The notes under the pieces: model-generated
Told to the model about the DNA's origin: nothing
Seen by the model: the letters and a program-made list of their open reading frames with translations, nothing else
Databases searched by the model: none
Made by a program: the position numbers and the translations under genes
From: Clostridiales bacterium
GTDB lineage: Bacteria; Bacillota; Clostridia; Christensenellales; Borkfalkiaceae
Assembly (NCBI GenBank): GCA_015055805.1
Contig: SVHN01000006.1
Span: 1 to 64,000 of the forward strand
Length of the DNA: 64,000 bases
Direction of reading: 5' to 3'
Shown: in pieces, positions 53,206 to 61,667 of the stretch
How the letters are laid out: every line of letters starts with the position of its first letter
How positions within the stretch are numbered: the first letter of the stretch is position 1

Positions 53206-54300
53206 TTGACAATAAAGGAAATATGTTCTTGCTTTAATATTGCGGGTAAATACTTAGGTTGTAAAGAAATTCCCACAGGCAATATAAACAGCACCTATCA
53301 AGTCGATTTTAAAGACGAGGGCGAAAAAAGAGAATATATCGTTCAGCGCATAAACAAGGCTGTGTTCAAAGAGCCTGAAAAGGTAATGGATAACATTATA
53401 AGGGTTACCCACCACGTGCGTATGAACATAATAAAGAAAGGTCTTTCGACCAAAAAGTTCGTTTTAAGAGCGTTTGTTTCCAAGTACGACGAAGAACCTT
53501 ACGTTATAGACGATCAGGGCGATTACTGGAGATGTTATCGCTTTATAGCAAACTCTATAACCTACGACACTTGCGACGACTTGCTTATCATTGAGCGCGC
53601 AGGTAGGGCGTTTGGTAGATTTCAAAGTTGTTTAGAAGAGTTTGACGCTAAGACCTTATTTATTACTATTCCCGACTTTCACAATACCAAGGTCAGATAT
53701 AAAGCACTTCACGACGCAATAGAGAAAGATCCGCTAAAACGCGTATCAAGGGTAATAGCGGACGTAAATAAACTGTTGCTCTTTGAAAAACAGGCAACTG
53801 AACTTCAAGACTATCTTGACCAAGATAAAATCCCGACCAGAGTTACTCATAACGATACCAAGTGCAATAACGTAAGTTTTGATAGAACTACGGGCGAAGC
53901 ACTTGCCGTTTTGGATCTAGACACGGTTATGCCGGGCGCGATAGCGCACGACTTTGGCGACGCTATCCGTTTCATAGCAAACACGCTTATAGAGGACGAT
54001 CCCAACGTGGACGACGTTGCGCTTGACCTTGATAAGTACGAGGCGTTCACCAAAGGGTTTGTAGGTGAACTTAAAAACGATCTCACCTGCATGGAAAAAA
54101 AGACCTTAAATCTCGGAGTGTTCGCAATGACGGTCGAACTTGCGGTTAGGTTTTTGACCGATTATATTTTGGGTGACGTGTACTTTAAGACCAAGTATCC
54201 GGGACATAACCTTGATAGGGCAAGAAACCAGATCGCTCTTGCAGAAGACATAATACGTAAAAAATCAAAGATGGACATAATTTTAGACAAATATTTATAA
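53206..54300 (+). CDS. NahK-like sugar 1-kinase (aminoglycoside-phosphotransferase fold)
   Basis: 364 residues from a TTG at 53206 (AGG ~11 nt upstream, a weak site). The N-lobe has G-N-I-N-S-T-Y, the catalytic loop is T-H-N-D-T-K-C-N-N and the metal site L-D-L-D-T-V-M-P-G, then H-D-F-G-D-A-I-R. This T-H-N-D-T-K-x-N-N/D-L-D-T-V-M-P-G pattern is that of N-acetylhexosamine 1-kinases, which phosphorylate GlcNAc or GalNAc at C1. In this set it would feed nucleotide-sugar synthesis for the 4,6-dehydratase two genes upstream. Confidence 0.8.
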   Translation: MTIKEICSCFNIAGKYLGCKEIPTGNINSTYQVDFKDEGEKREYIVQRINKAVFKEPEKVMDNIIRVTHHVRMNIIKKGLSTKKFVLRAFVSKYDEEPYVIDDQGDYWRCYRFIANSITYDTCDDLLIIERAGRAFGRFQSCLEEFDAKTLFITIPDFHNTKVRYKALHDAIEKDPLKRVSRVIADVNKLLLFEKQATELQDYLDQDKIPTRVTHNDTKCNNVSFDRTTGEALAVLDLDTVMPGAIAHDFGDAIRFIANTLIEDDPNVDDVALDLDKYEAFTKGFVGELKNDLTCMEKKTLNLGVFAMTVELAVRFLTDYILGDVYFKTKYPGHNLDRARNQIALAEDIIRKKSKMDIILDKYL

Positions 54301-54318
54301 GGAGAAAGCTTTACTTAA

Positions 54319-55146
54319 ATGGACGTAAGAAACACAGAAAGCATAGGAGAAAATTTTCTTCACAGTATAATAAGGGCTGTCAGAAAGTTTTGGATTCTTA
54401 TAATAGCGGTAGTGGTCGCGGCGGTTGCGGTTGGCGGAGTTATTGCAGTCACTAAAACCCCTAAATACACCGTTAACGAAACGGTAGTATATAAGGCGCA
54501 AAATATTCACTCGGATAGCACCGTAAACAATATCAACGCCATGAACGCGTTCTTAGGCACTATCGTTGACTTTTGCGACGAAGAAGTAGTCGTTGACCGT
54601 GCAAACTATTACTATGCAATGTACCTTAACGAAAAGGCAAAAGCCGGTGAAAACTATACCGTGGACGATTACGTTGAAACGGTAAAACAAAACGATACCT
54701 ATAAGTACGAAGAGATAAATAAGCACCGTATATTCGCAAGCAATATTGAAGTTACTTCAAGCGAGGCAGACGAAGACGGAACTAAATTCTCGTTCGTTAT
54801 TAAGTATACCGATTTATCAAAAGATGCAGCAAAAGACAAGGTGAAAATACTTATTTTAGCCGCAGATATGGAAAGCAAAGAAACGGTGGTTGTTGATAAC
54901 GTATCACAGAACAAGTATTTTGCAGGTATAAATTCTGAGTTTTTAGACTACGGAACGGGAAGTATAACTTCGGACGTGTCTGTCCCGAAAATACTTATAA
55001 TATCTTTCGTTATAGGTTTGATTGCGGCGTTCGTCGTGGTATATTTATTGAATATGCTCGATAATACCGTTAAGACCAAGGGCGAATTGCAAGAAATAAC
55101 CGGCGTGGATACGCTAGCGTTTATTTCAGAACACGGAGGTAAATAA
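54319..55146 (+). CDS. Wzz/YveK-like polysaccharide chain-length protein 1
   Basis: 275 residues. Membrane helices at ~26-48 and ~214-238 flank an extracytoplasmic domain of ~165 residues, the polysaccharide co-polymerase (PCP) layout; P-K-Y-T-V-N-E-T-V-V-Y lies just after TM1. The short cytoplasmic tail (I-T-G-V-D-T-L-A-F-I) resembles the kinase-activating end of CapA/YveK proteins, yet no BY-kinase gene is adjacent. AAGGAG precedes the ATG. Confidence 0.82.
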   Translation: MDVRNTESIGENFLHSIIRAVRKFWILIIAVVVAAVAVGGVIAVTKTPKYTVNETVVYKAQNIHSDSTVNNINAMNAFLGTIVDFCDEEVVVDRANYYYAMYLNEKAKAGENYTVDDYVETVKQNDTYKYEEINKHRIFASNIEVTSSEADEDGTKFSFVIKYTDLSKDAAKDKVKILILAADMESKETVVVDNVSQNKYFAGINSEFLDYGTGSITSDVSVPKILIISFVIGLIAAFVVVYLLNMLDNTVKTKGELQEITGVDTLAFISEHGGK

Positions 55147-55147
55147 A

Positions 55148-55846
55148 ATGGAAGAAAAAATAGTTTTGCAAGAACAGACAGAACAACCGTTTCCGTTTTT
55201 TGCCATCATTTACAGAAGAATAGTTTTAATAATACTAATAACCGTTTTGGCGGCGTTATTAAGTTTAGCGTATTGTCTAACCAGCGTAAAGCCGACCTAT
55301 ACTGCAAGCAACTCACTTATACTTCGCTTGTCGGTAGGCGACGATACGGCAGGTACGGTTACCACCAACGTTTCACTTTCAAAACTTTATCTTTCGGACG
55401 TAGCAAGCATTATGGAATCCCCTAAGGTTATGAACTACGCAAACGAAACTTACGAAGGTGAAGGCTCGATTTCTGCCAATGCAATCGAAGTGGTTATGGA
55501 CGAAGGAAGCTTGATTTTCAGCGTTTCGTATACCGATTTATCCGAAGAGGTTGCGAAAGAAAAACTTGCTACAGTTATTTCTTGCGCATCAGAAGTACTT
55601 TCTAGTGGCGCGTTAGAAGCCGAAAGCGTTGCGCTTATCCCCACGCAGAAGACTAGTAAGGTTGTAGAAAACAGCGGCTTTGCAAAGTATATAGTGCTTG
55701 GAACGGCGGCTGGACTAGTCGTATCGGTGCTTATAGCCATGTTGTTGTACGCTTTGGATAACAGCGTCAACGATAGAAAAGAGTTTGAAGAATTGACGGG
55801 CGTCAGCGTACTTGCGTACATCTCAACGCCTAGTAAAAATAAATAA
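55148..55846 (+). CDS. Wzz/YveK-like polysaccharide chain-length protein 2
   Basis: 232 residues, starting 1 nt after the previous stop. Same plan: TM at ~21-44 and ~183-205, P-T-Y-T-A-S-N-S-L after TM1, and a tail L-T-G-V-S-V-L-A-Y-I-S matching its neighbour's. Two tandem diverged co-polymerases without a kinase suggest a hetero-oligomer, perhaps acting on a polymerase elsewhere in the genome. Confidence 0.82.
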   Translation: MEEKIVLQEQTEQPFPFFAIIYRRIVLIILITVLAALLSLAYCLTSVKPTYTASNSLILRLSVGDDTAGTVTTNVSLSKLYLSDVASIMESPKVMNYANETYEGEGSISANAIEVVMDEGSLIFSVSYTDLSEEVAKEKLATVISCASEVLSSGALEAESVALIPTQKTSKVVENSGFAKYIVLGTAAGLVVSVLIAMLLYALDNSVNDRKEFEELTGVSVLAYISTPSKNK

Positions 55847-55857
55847 CAAACAACAAA

Positions 55858-55898
55858 TAAAAACCACCCGAATTGTTAAAACGTTCGGGTGGTTTTAG
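55858..55898. terminator. Bidirectional terminator after the Wzz genes
   Basis: AAAACCACCCGAA pairs with TTCGGGTGGTTTT around a 10-nt loop; A-tract before, T-rich after. Serves both the plus-strand operon and the minus-strand TtcA-like gene. Confidence 0.8.
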
Positions 55899-55925
55899 TA
55901 TATCAATATTTGGATTAAATAACCG

Positions 55926-56672
55926 TTATTTGATTGTTTCTGCTTGCGACTCAAACTTATCGAAAAGATTATATCTTTCGGGGTGAATAAGAGCGGTAAA
56001 CATCATGTCGCGCACGTTTGGAACTTGTTCACCTACGCTTGATATGAGATTTTTAACGTATTCACGCTTGGTCTGTTTGTTGGCAGGGCAACAACTTTTA
56101 ACGACGGGCAAGTCTTTTGAATAACCTATAACGTCCAATTCTTTAACCATAATCATAGGTCGTATAAGTGTTAGGTCGATTTTATCTAGATAACTCTTCG
56201 GCGCAAAGGTCGATAGCCTACCTTCGTATAATAGCGACAACATCATTGTGTCGACAAGATCGTCTGCGTGGTGACCTAACGCTACTTTGTTGCAGCCTTT
56301 TTCTTTTGCTAGGTTATTCAGCGCGCCTTTACGCATCTTTGAACACAGCGCGCAGGGGTTGGACTCAGCGCGGATATCGAAAACTATTTTTCCGATATCA
56401 GTTTTTTCTATAAAGTACTCAACGTTAAGTTCGTTGCATAAATTTTTTATGGGGGTGTAGTCGGTAGGTGCATCGGCAAAATTTAGGTCCACGGTAATAG
56501 CGATAATTTGAAACCTTTCGGGGGAAAATCTGCGGTATTCGGCCAAAAGTTTTAATAGCGTTACGCTATCTTTTCCGCCCGAAACGCCAACGGCGATTTT
56601 ATCTCCGTCGCGTATAAGTTTATATTTTTCGATGCCTTTTCTTAAAACCGACAACATTTTTTGCGTGGTCAT
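55926..56672 (-). CDS. TtcA-like tRNA thiolation enzyme (PP-loop ATPase)
   Basis: 248 residues from the ATG at 56672, which has GAGGTG 7 nt upstream; a longer frame to 56720 has no such site. PP-loop G-V-S-G-G-K-D-S, a C-x-L-C-x-K-M-R-K-G CxxC pair after N-P, and G-H-H-A-D-D. TtcA makes 2-thiocytidine 32 in some tRNAs using ATP and a [4Fe-4S] cluster. Related Firmicutes proteins of this length may modify other sites, so I give no gene symbol. Confidence 0.82.
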   Translation of the reverse strand: MTTQKMLSVLRKGIEKYKLIRDGDKIAVGVSGGKDSVTLLKLLAEYRRFSPERFQIIAITVDLNFADAPTDYTPIKNLCNELNVEYFIEKTDIGKIVFDIRAESNPCALCSKMRKGALNNLAKEKGCNKVALGHHADDLVDTMMLSLLYEGRLSTFAPKSYLDKIDLTLIRPMIMVKELDVIGYSKDLPVVKSCCPANKQTKREYVKNLISSVGEQVPNVRDMMFTALIHPERYNLFDKFESQAETIK

Positions 56673-56768
56673 TAATTCACCTCGGGTTTTATCCTTTATT
56701 CGGTTGATTTTTTTCGTCATTTACATTATACTTGTAATTAGCAAAAAATCAAAGATTTTTGGTGGGGT

Positions 56769-57407
56769 ATGGTAGAATTTATTCGAAACTTAATAGGAAA
56801 CGACCTTTGGGCAACGTTTATAATGTCGTTAGTACCACTAATTGAACTTAAAGGCGCGATAGTTTTTGCCCGCGGAATAGGCTATTCGTTTTTTAAAGCA
56901 ATGGCACTTTCGTTCGTTGGCTCTACTTTCGTGTTTATTCCCATATATTTCTTGTTAAGACCGATCTTAAACCTTATGAAAAAGGTTAAGTGGTTCAATA
57001 AACTCGCGCTAAAAGTTGAGGGCTATTTTGACGATAAAGCCAAAGAAACTATGGAAAAGCGTGAAAATGGTTCGGGAAACATTACGTCTGAAACGCTCTT
57101 AAAGCAAATCGGCGTATTCATTTTCGTAGCAATCCCGCTACCTATGACGGGGGTGTGGACGGGTACTGCGATTGCGGTGTTTTTAAATCTAAAATTTAAA
57201 GACGTTATTCTGCCGATAGCACTTGGCAACTTGGTCGCAGGACTAATAATATCTTTACTTGCACAGTTGTGTTTGACTTTCTGGTCGATAGAAACGCTTG
57301 ACTATATTTTATACGCATTGTTTGCGCTTGCCGTGGTATTGCTTGCCGTAACGATATTCAAGATTATGAGCAAAAAGACCGACCAATACGATAAAAAGGA
57401 AGAGTAA
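56769..57407 (+). CDS. COG2426-type small multidrug-export-like membrane protein
   Basis: 212 residues, about five membrane segments. P-L-I-E-L-K-G-A-I with F-A-R-G-I-G-Y near the N-terminus and P-L-P-M-T-G-V-W-T-G in the second half are hallmarks of this family, which is labelled small multidrug export protein but lacks firm functional proof. GGTGGGG precedes the ATG; the patatin gene follows after 1 nt. Confidence 0.8.
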   Translation: MVEFIRNLIGNDLWATFIMSLVPLIELKGAIVFARGIGYSFFKAMALSFVGSTFVFIPIYFLLRPILNLMKKVKWFNKLALKVEGYFDDKAKETMEKRENGSGNITSETLLKQIGVFIFVAIPLPMTGVWTGTAIAVFLNLKFKDVILPIALGNLVAGLIISLLAQLCLTFWSIETLDYILYALFALAVVLLAVTIFKIMSKKTDQYDKKEE

Positions 57408-57408
57408 A

Positions 57409-58236
57409 ATGGGATTTTTTAGTTGGCTACTTAGGCGCAATAAACCAAGGCAGATTAAACTTGGTTTGGCACTCGGTTCGGGGGGAGCAAAAGGTTTTGC
57501 TGAACTCGGCGCGCTTAAAGCTTTTGAAGAAAACGGAATAGAATTTGACCTGATTGCAGGGACTAGTATCGGTAGTATTATAGGCGCGTTTTACGCCGCT
57601 GGGTATACTTCTACCGATATTTTAGAACTTTTAAAAAGAGTGGACGTAGGTGAGATTAAAAATCTATTCATGATAAAAATGGATACTTCGGGACTGTTTT
57701 CAGTAATTGATAGGGAAATAGGCTCACTCAATATTGAAGAACTGAAAAAGCCATTTAAGTGTGTCGCAACAGAGATTGAATCGGGCGAAGAATACGTCTT
57801 TGAAAAGGGAAGTGTTGCGAAAGCACTCTGCGCGTCCAGCAGTATGCCGCCCTTTTTTAAGCCGGTAGTAATAGATGGTGAAAGGTACGTTGACGGCGCG
57901 TTCGTAAACTCCGTTCCAGCCGATCTAGTAAGGGGTATGGGCGCAGATTACGTCGTGGGGATAGACCTATCCACTCACGAGGCAAAACCGAGTTTACTTT
58001 CTAAACTGTTCCCCGTGTTTAAATCTAAGGTGGAACAGCCTTGGAAGAAAGGTTATGATAATAGCGACGTTATGTTGCACCCCGATTTAAGCGAGTATCA
58101 AGCGGTGTCTTTCTGGCGCGGCAACGATATGTTTGATATCGGGTATAGTTTGGCGATAGACAAAATGCCCGAAATAAAAGCAGGCATAGAAGAACTAAAA
58201 AGGGCAAAACCCAAAAAGAAAAAAGAAAAAAAATAG
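57409..58236 (+). CDS. Patatin-like phospholipase
   Basis: 275 residues. G-L-A-L-G-S-G-G-A-K-G-F oxyanion loop, G-T-S-I-G-S nucleophile elbow with S53, and the D-G-A-F dyad Asp (~162). Bacterial RssA-type patatins hydrolyse acyl esters of phospholipids. No signal peptide; a highly basic K-rich C-terminus may touch the membrane surface. Translationally coupled to the upstream export-like protein. Confidence 0.9.
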   Translation: MGFFSWLLRRNKPRQIKLGLALGSGGAKGFAELGALKAFEENGIEFDLIAGTSIGSIIGAFYAAGYTSTDILELLKRVDVGEIKNLFMIKMDTSGLFSVIDREIGSLNIEELKKPFKCVATEIESGEEYVFEKGSVAKALCASSSMPPFFKPVVIDGERYVDGAFVNSVPADLVRGMGADYVVGIDLSTHEAKPSLLSKLFPVFKSKVEQPWKKGYDNSDVMLHPDLSEYQAVSFWRGNDMFDIGYSLAIDKMPEIKAGIEELKRAKPKKKKEKK

Positions 58237-58256
58237 TTGTCCTAAAGGAATATTTG

Positions 58257-59298
58257 ATGATACACAAAAAGATGTAGAGCGTTATTCTTAGTTATTGCGC
58301 TCATTTTTATTGCTTTTACCTTACTTTCCTGTCGTCCGGCTATAAAATTAGACGATAGTAACGAGCAGGACGGTGATAGCGAAGAACAGCAACAAAACGG
58401 TGAACAGGAAGCAGATGCGGAAAAGGTCGATTTGGGCGTTTCGGTAAGTTTTATAGACGTTGGGTGTGGCGAAGCCATATTTATATATTTTACGGACGGC
58501 AAAACCATGCTTATAGATTGCGGAAAGGATAGCGTTACCGCGGATAAAGTTATAGAACACGTAAAAGGCTTTGATAAAGACAACATTGATTATTTAGTGC
58601 TTACCCACCCAGATGTCGAGCATATAGGCGGCGCGGAAAAGATAATTAATACTTTTAATATAGGTAAGATTTATCACCCAAATATTCGAAAAGATACACG
58701 CGGCGGTGAATTTCCTTTGCACGATAAAGTAATAGAATTAGCAGAAGAAAAAGGCATTGCAACAAAGATATCTGATTATTACGATTATATCGACGGTAAA
58801 GATTATGCGGTAGTGTTTCTGTCACCTTTGAGTAGTGGCGGTGCTTACGCAGAGTTTAACGGTACACTTTCAGCAACGGCTCAGCAGATAAACAATCTGT
58901 CACCTATTATATACTTAGAGATAAAGGGCGTAAGGTTTATACTCACAGGTGACGCAGGCAAAGGTCAAGAACAGTTTGTCTTATCCCAACACAAAGTCGG
59001 TTTATATAAGCAATGGCTATCGAATACCGATATAGAACTTAATTTTACCGAAGTAGATTTTCTTAAAGTTTCCGACGGTGGAGCAGAAGAAGGGACAAGC
59101 GAAGAGTTTTTGCATTTAATATCGCCGAGAAACGCAGTTGTATTTGCAGGTGAAGGTGTTATTCCCGATAACGTTACCTTAAAGAGAATACAGTTAGAGA
59201 ACGAGTTTTATAATCTTTATAGAACGGACGTTTACGGCTCGGTATCTGTGAAAATTACGGGCGATAACGAATACCAAATTATAACGGATAAAGAATAA
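58257..59298 (+). pseudogene. ComEC-type metallo-beta-lactamase-fold lipoprotein, apparent frameshift near its start
   Basis: AAAGGA precedes an ATG at 58257, but that frame stops after six codons (TAG 58275-58277). With one A fewer in the five-A run at 58266-58270 the frame would continue as M-I-H-K-R-C-R-A-L-F-L-V-I-A-L-I-F, a lipoprotein signal ending in T-L-L-S-C, then an acidic linker and the hydrolase domain. The domain (uninterrupted from 58432 to 59298) has F-I-D-V-G-C-G-E-A, L-T-H-P-D-V-E-H-I-G-G (Glu where most have Asp) and L-T-G-D-A, like the hydrolase part of ComEC and its secreted relatives. A sequencing error, a real mutation or slippage could explain the shift. Confidence 0.72.
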
Positions 59299-59307
59299 TT
59301 TTGATAG

Positions 59308-59342
59308 ATTAAACGCCGTCGGGTTCCCGACGGCGTTAAAAT
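59308..59342. terminator. Bidirectional terminator between convergent genes
   Basis: AACGCCGTCGGG pairs with CCCGACGGCGTT around TT, with A/T-rich flanks. Confidence 0.8.
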
Positions 59343-59374
59343 ATTTAAAAAAGAGAAAAAATGAAAGAAAGAGA

Positions 59375-60178
59375 TTAGGCAAGTTTAAGCACGGTAATCG
59401 ATGCGTTAGACAACGTCGCCTCGGTTGCCGAAGTGTTCACAAGCGACAGCGCGTCACCGCTAGATAAATTGATTAAAATCGTTTTACCTGCTGCACCTGC
59501 GCTGTTTGATTGCACGATTGTTTCGCCTGCAATAGCCGCGCCGTTAAGATACAAGGTCGTATTAAATTCGTTAGTTGGAACAGAACCGCCAACGTAGAAT
59601 GAAACCAAATAAGTTCCTTCTTCAGTAACGCTTATGGCGTTATTGCTTACAGTCATGGTCGTGTCTGCGGTTGCCGTATTGAGCGACAAGGGAATAATTG
59701 CACCTGCACTTACGACTTCCGTACCAACACTTGCATAAACCGCATCGTTAGTCCCGGCAGGACCAGCAGGGCCTTGCGGACCGGTTGCACCAGTTGCGCC
59801 AGTTTCACCTACGGGACCCTGAGGACCGATAGGACCAGCAGGACCCTGCGGACCAGTAGCACCAGTCGCGCCCGTTGCGCCAGTTGCACCTACCGGACCC
59901 TGCGGACCGATAGGACCGATAGGACCAACAGGACCTTGCGGACCAGTCGCACCCGTTGCACCAGTCGCACCGATAGGACCAATAGGACCTTGGGGTCCTA
60001 TAGCACCAGTCGCACCCGTTGCCCCGGTAGGGCCTTGCGGACCAGTCGCGCCCTGCGGTCCTTGCGGACCTCTCGGACCTTGCGGACCAGTTGGACCCAT
60101 AGGACCGCGCGGACCACGGATTACCGTCACGTTGTTACGGTTAGAACAGCAATTGTTATTGCCAAATAGACAGCACAT
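59375..60178 (-). CDS. Collagen-like (GXY-repeat) surface protein with jelly-roll-type C-terminus
   Basis: 267 residues from the ATG at 60178; GGAGG lies 11 nt upstream, and an earlier ATG at 60220 would put it inside the gene. A short Cys-rich head (M-C-C-L-F-G, C-C) leads to 41 uninterrupted G-X-Y triplets (mostly G-P-Q, G-A-T, G-P-I), then a ~125-residue C-terminal beta domain like the BclA/TNF-type jelly roll that trimerises and nucleates the triple helix. No classical signal peptide, as in exosporium BclA-type proteins, so a spore-surface role is possible but unproven. Confidence 0.85.
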   Translation of the reverse strand: MCCLFGNNNCCSNRNNVTVIRGPRGPMGPTGPQGPRGPQGPQGATGPQGPTGATGATGAIGPQGPIGPIGATGATGATGPQGPVGPIGPIGPQGPVGATGATGATGATGPQGPAGPIGPQGPVGETGATGATGPQGPAGPAGTNDAVYASVGTEVVSAGAIIPLSLNTATADTTMTVSNNAISVTEEGTYLVSFYVGGSVPTNEFNTTLYLNGAAIAGETIVQSNSAGAAGKTILINLSSGDALSLVNTSATEATLSNASITVLKLA

Positions 60179-60286
60179 AAAATAAAATTCCTCCTTCGTG
60201 TCTAAATCATAATATTCCATTTATAAAAAAATGGTTACAGACCGAAGAAGGAAAGAATTTGTTTTTTTATATATAAACTAAAATTT

Positions 60287-60793
60287 TTACAGTTCGGGAA
60301 AATCTAAATGGGAAATGTTCATAGGCATTTCATAACACATTTCTTCGTGGTACGAGGACTTATCACCGAACACTTTATTGAAAGGTATCTTAAAATATTT
60401 AGCGGTTGCCTCTGCTAGCAGAGTCCCGTCCATAGAATATATCGCGCCTTTACCAGTAAAACCTCTTGACCCGCTAAAAGTTATTGCGCCGTGCGCTTTA
60501 ACCGCAGTATCCAAAGGAACGGGCTTTCTGTAAGTTACCGAAAGAGTTGTGGTAACGCCGAACATGTTAGGTTCGGTTATCCAAAGTGCTCTGCCGATAA
60601 GCTCGTCCAAGAGCGCGCTCACCATTCCGCCGTGCGTGCGGTCGGGATAACTTTGATGTTCGGACTTAAAAGTTACGAGCGTACCGACCGTGCCGTCTTC
60701 TAATTCATAAAACGGTGCTTTAAGTCCCGTCGGGTTTTCCATTCCGCAAATAATGCAGTATTTGCTGTTTCGTTGGGTTTTTATAACTTTCAT
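60287..60793 (-). CDS. PaaI-type hotdog thioesterase
   Basis: 168 residues. A short N-terminal C-x-x-C element (Y-C-I-I-C-G) precedes a single hotdog domain with T-H-G-G-M-V-S-A-L-L-D-E, where the Asp/Glu acts in acyl-CoA hydrolysis, and T-L-S-V-T-Y-R-K-P-V-P. Probably cleaves a small acyl-CoA. It lies 13 nt downstream of the GDPD gene on the same strand. Confidence 0.85.
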   Translation of the reverse strand: MKVIKTQRNSKYCIICGMENPTGLKAPFYELEDGTVGTLVTFKSEHQSYPDRTHGGMVSALLDELIGRALWITEPNMFGVTTTLSVTYRKPVPLDTAVKAHGAITFSGSRGFTGKGAIYSMDGTLLAEATAKYFKIPFNKVFGDKSSYHEEMCYEMPMNISHLDFPEL

Positions 60794-60806
60794 TTGTATA
60801 ACTCCG

Positions 60807-61511
60807 TTATTTACTGCTCAAAAGTTCGGTGAGTTTATCGGGGAAGTTTACGGTCATACCGTCAACACCGCATTGAACAGCTTTAAGCATAAGGTCTTTA
60901 TTAACAACGCCCCAGGCACGAACGTTAAATCCCTTTTCGTGCCAAGAATCAACTAATTCTTTAGTTAGAATATCCGCGATAGGGCAAAGTTCGGTTATGC
61001 CGATCTCTTTCATTTTAGAAAGTATTTGATCGTCCACTTTATCGGTTAAAAGTCCTGCGGTAAATTCGGGCGCATAGTTTTTAAGGTCGATAAGTTCTTT
61101 CAATTTAAATGAAGTCATTACGGTTTTGTTTACCATATCGTATTTTCTAAGCAAATCTGCGCTGATTTTAGCAGTATTATCGCCCTTCAATTCAATGGCG
61201 AAAGTAAGGTCGAAATCCATAAAATGCGATAGGAAATCTTCAAAAGTAACTATCCTGTCTTTCAAGCTGTTTTTACTTACCCATAATTTTTTAAGTTCGG
61301 ATAAAGTAAAGTCCGAAAGTTTGCCTTTACCGTCCGTAACCCTATCAACAGTATCGTCGTGGAACAAAACGGCAACGCCGTCTTTACTTAACTGCACGTC
61401 CGTTTCAATGCCGTTTGCACCCATGGTTAAACCGTAGTAAAAAGATAACAAAGTATTTTCAGGCGCATATTCGCTCGCGCCCCTGTGTGCATAATTAATA
61501 AATTTTTTCAT
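60807..61511 (-). CDS. Glycerophosphodiester phosphodiesterase
   Basis: 234 residues, one TIM-barrel domain, no signal peptide. Y-A-H-R-G-A-S-E-Y-A-P-E-N-T has the catalytic His and metal Glu, G-I-E-T-D-V-Q-L-S-K-D-G the E-x-D metal pair, and F-H-D-D the second His. It splits glycerophosphodiesters into glycerol-3-phosphate and alcohol. AAAGGAGAA precedes the ATG. Confidence 0.93.
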   Translation of the reverse strand: MKKFINYAHRGASEYAPENTLLSFYYGLTMGANGIETDVQLSKDGVAVLFHDDTVDRVTDGKGKLSDFTLSELKKLWVSKNSLKDRIVTFEDFLSHFMDFDLTFAIELKGDNTAKISADLLRKYDMVNKTVMTSFKLKELIDLKNYAPEFTAGLLTDKVDDQILSKMKEIGITELCPIADILTKELVDSWHEKGFNVRAWGVVNKDLMLKAVQCGVDGMTVNFPDKLTELLSSK

Positions 61512-61613
61512 TTTTAATTCTCCTTTTTCATATCGTAAGAAGTTGGAAACTTGACTGAAAATCTTTAACTTTATATATCATATCACAATTTTTTATTTAA
61601 GTAAACAAAAGAG

Positions 61614-61643
61614 TTGACAAAAATTCGTTTAAACTGATATCAT
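61614..61643 (+). promoter_or_regulatory. Promoter of the ABC exporter pair
   Basis: TTGACA (61614-61619), 18-nt spacer, TATCAT (61638-61643). The -10 box lies inside the palindrome below. Confidence 0.7.
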
Positions 61644-61657
61644 TTTGATATCAGTTT
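61631..61657. promoter_or_regulatory. Perfect palindromic operator AAACTGATATCA-N3-TGATATCAGTTT
   Basis: Two exact 12-nt arms (61631-61642 and 61646-61657) around TTT. The palindrome covers the -10 box and start point, so a bound repressor would block initiation. Size and symmetry suit a TetR- or PadR-type dimer, the usual controllers of drug-exporter ABC pairs; no such regulator is in this window. Confidence 0.8.
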
Positions 61658-61667
61658 AAGGAGAAAG

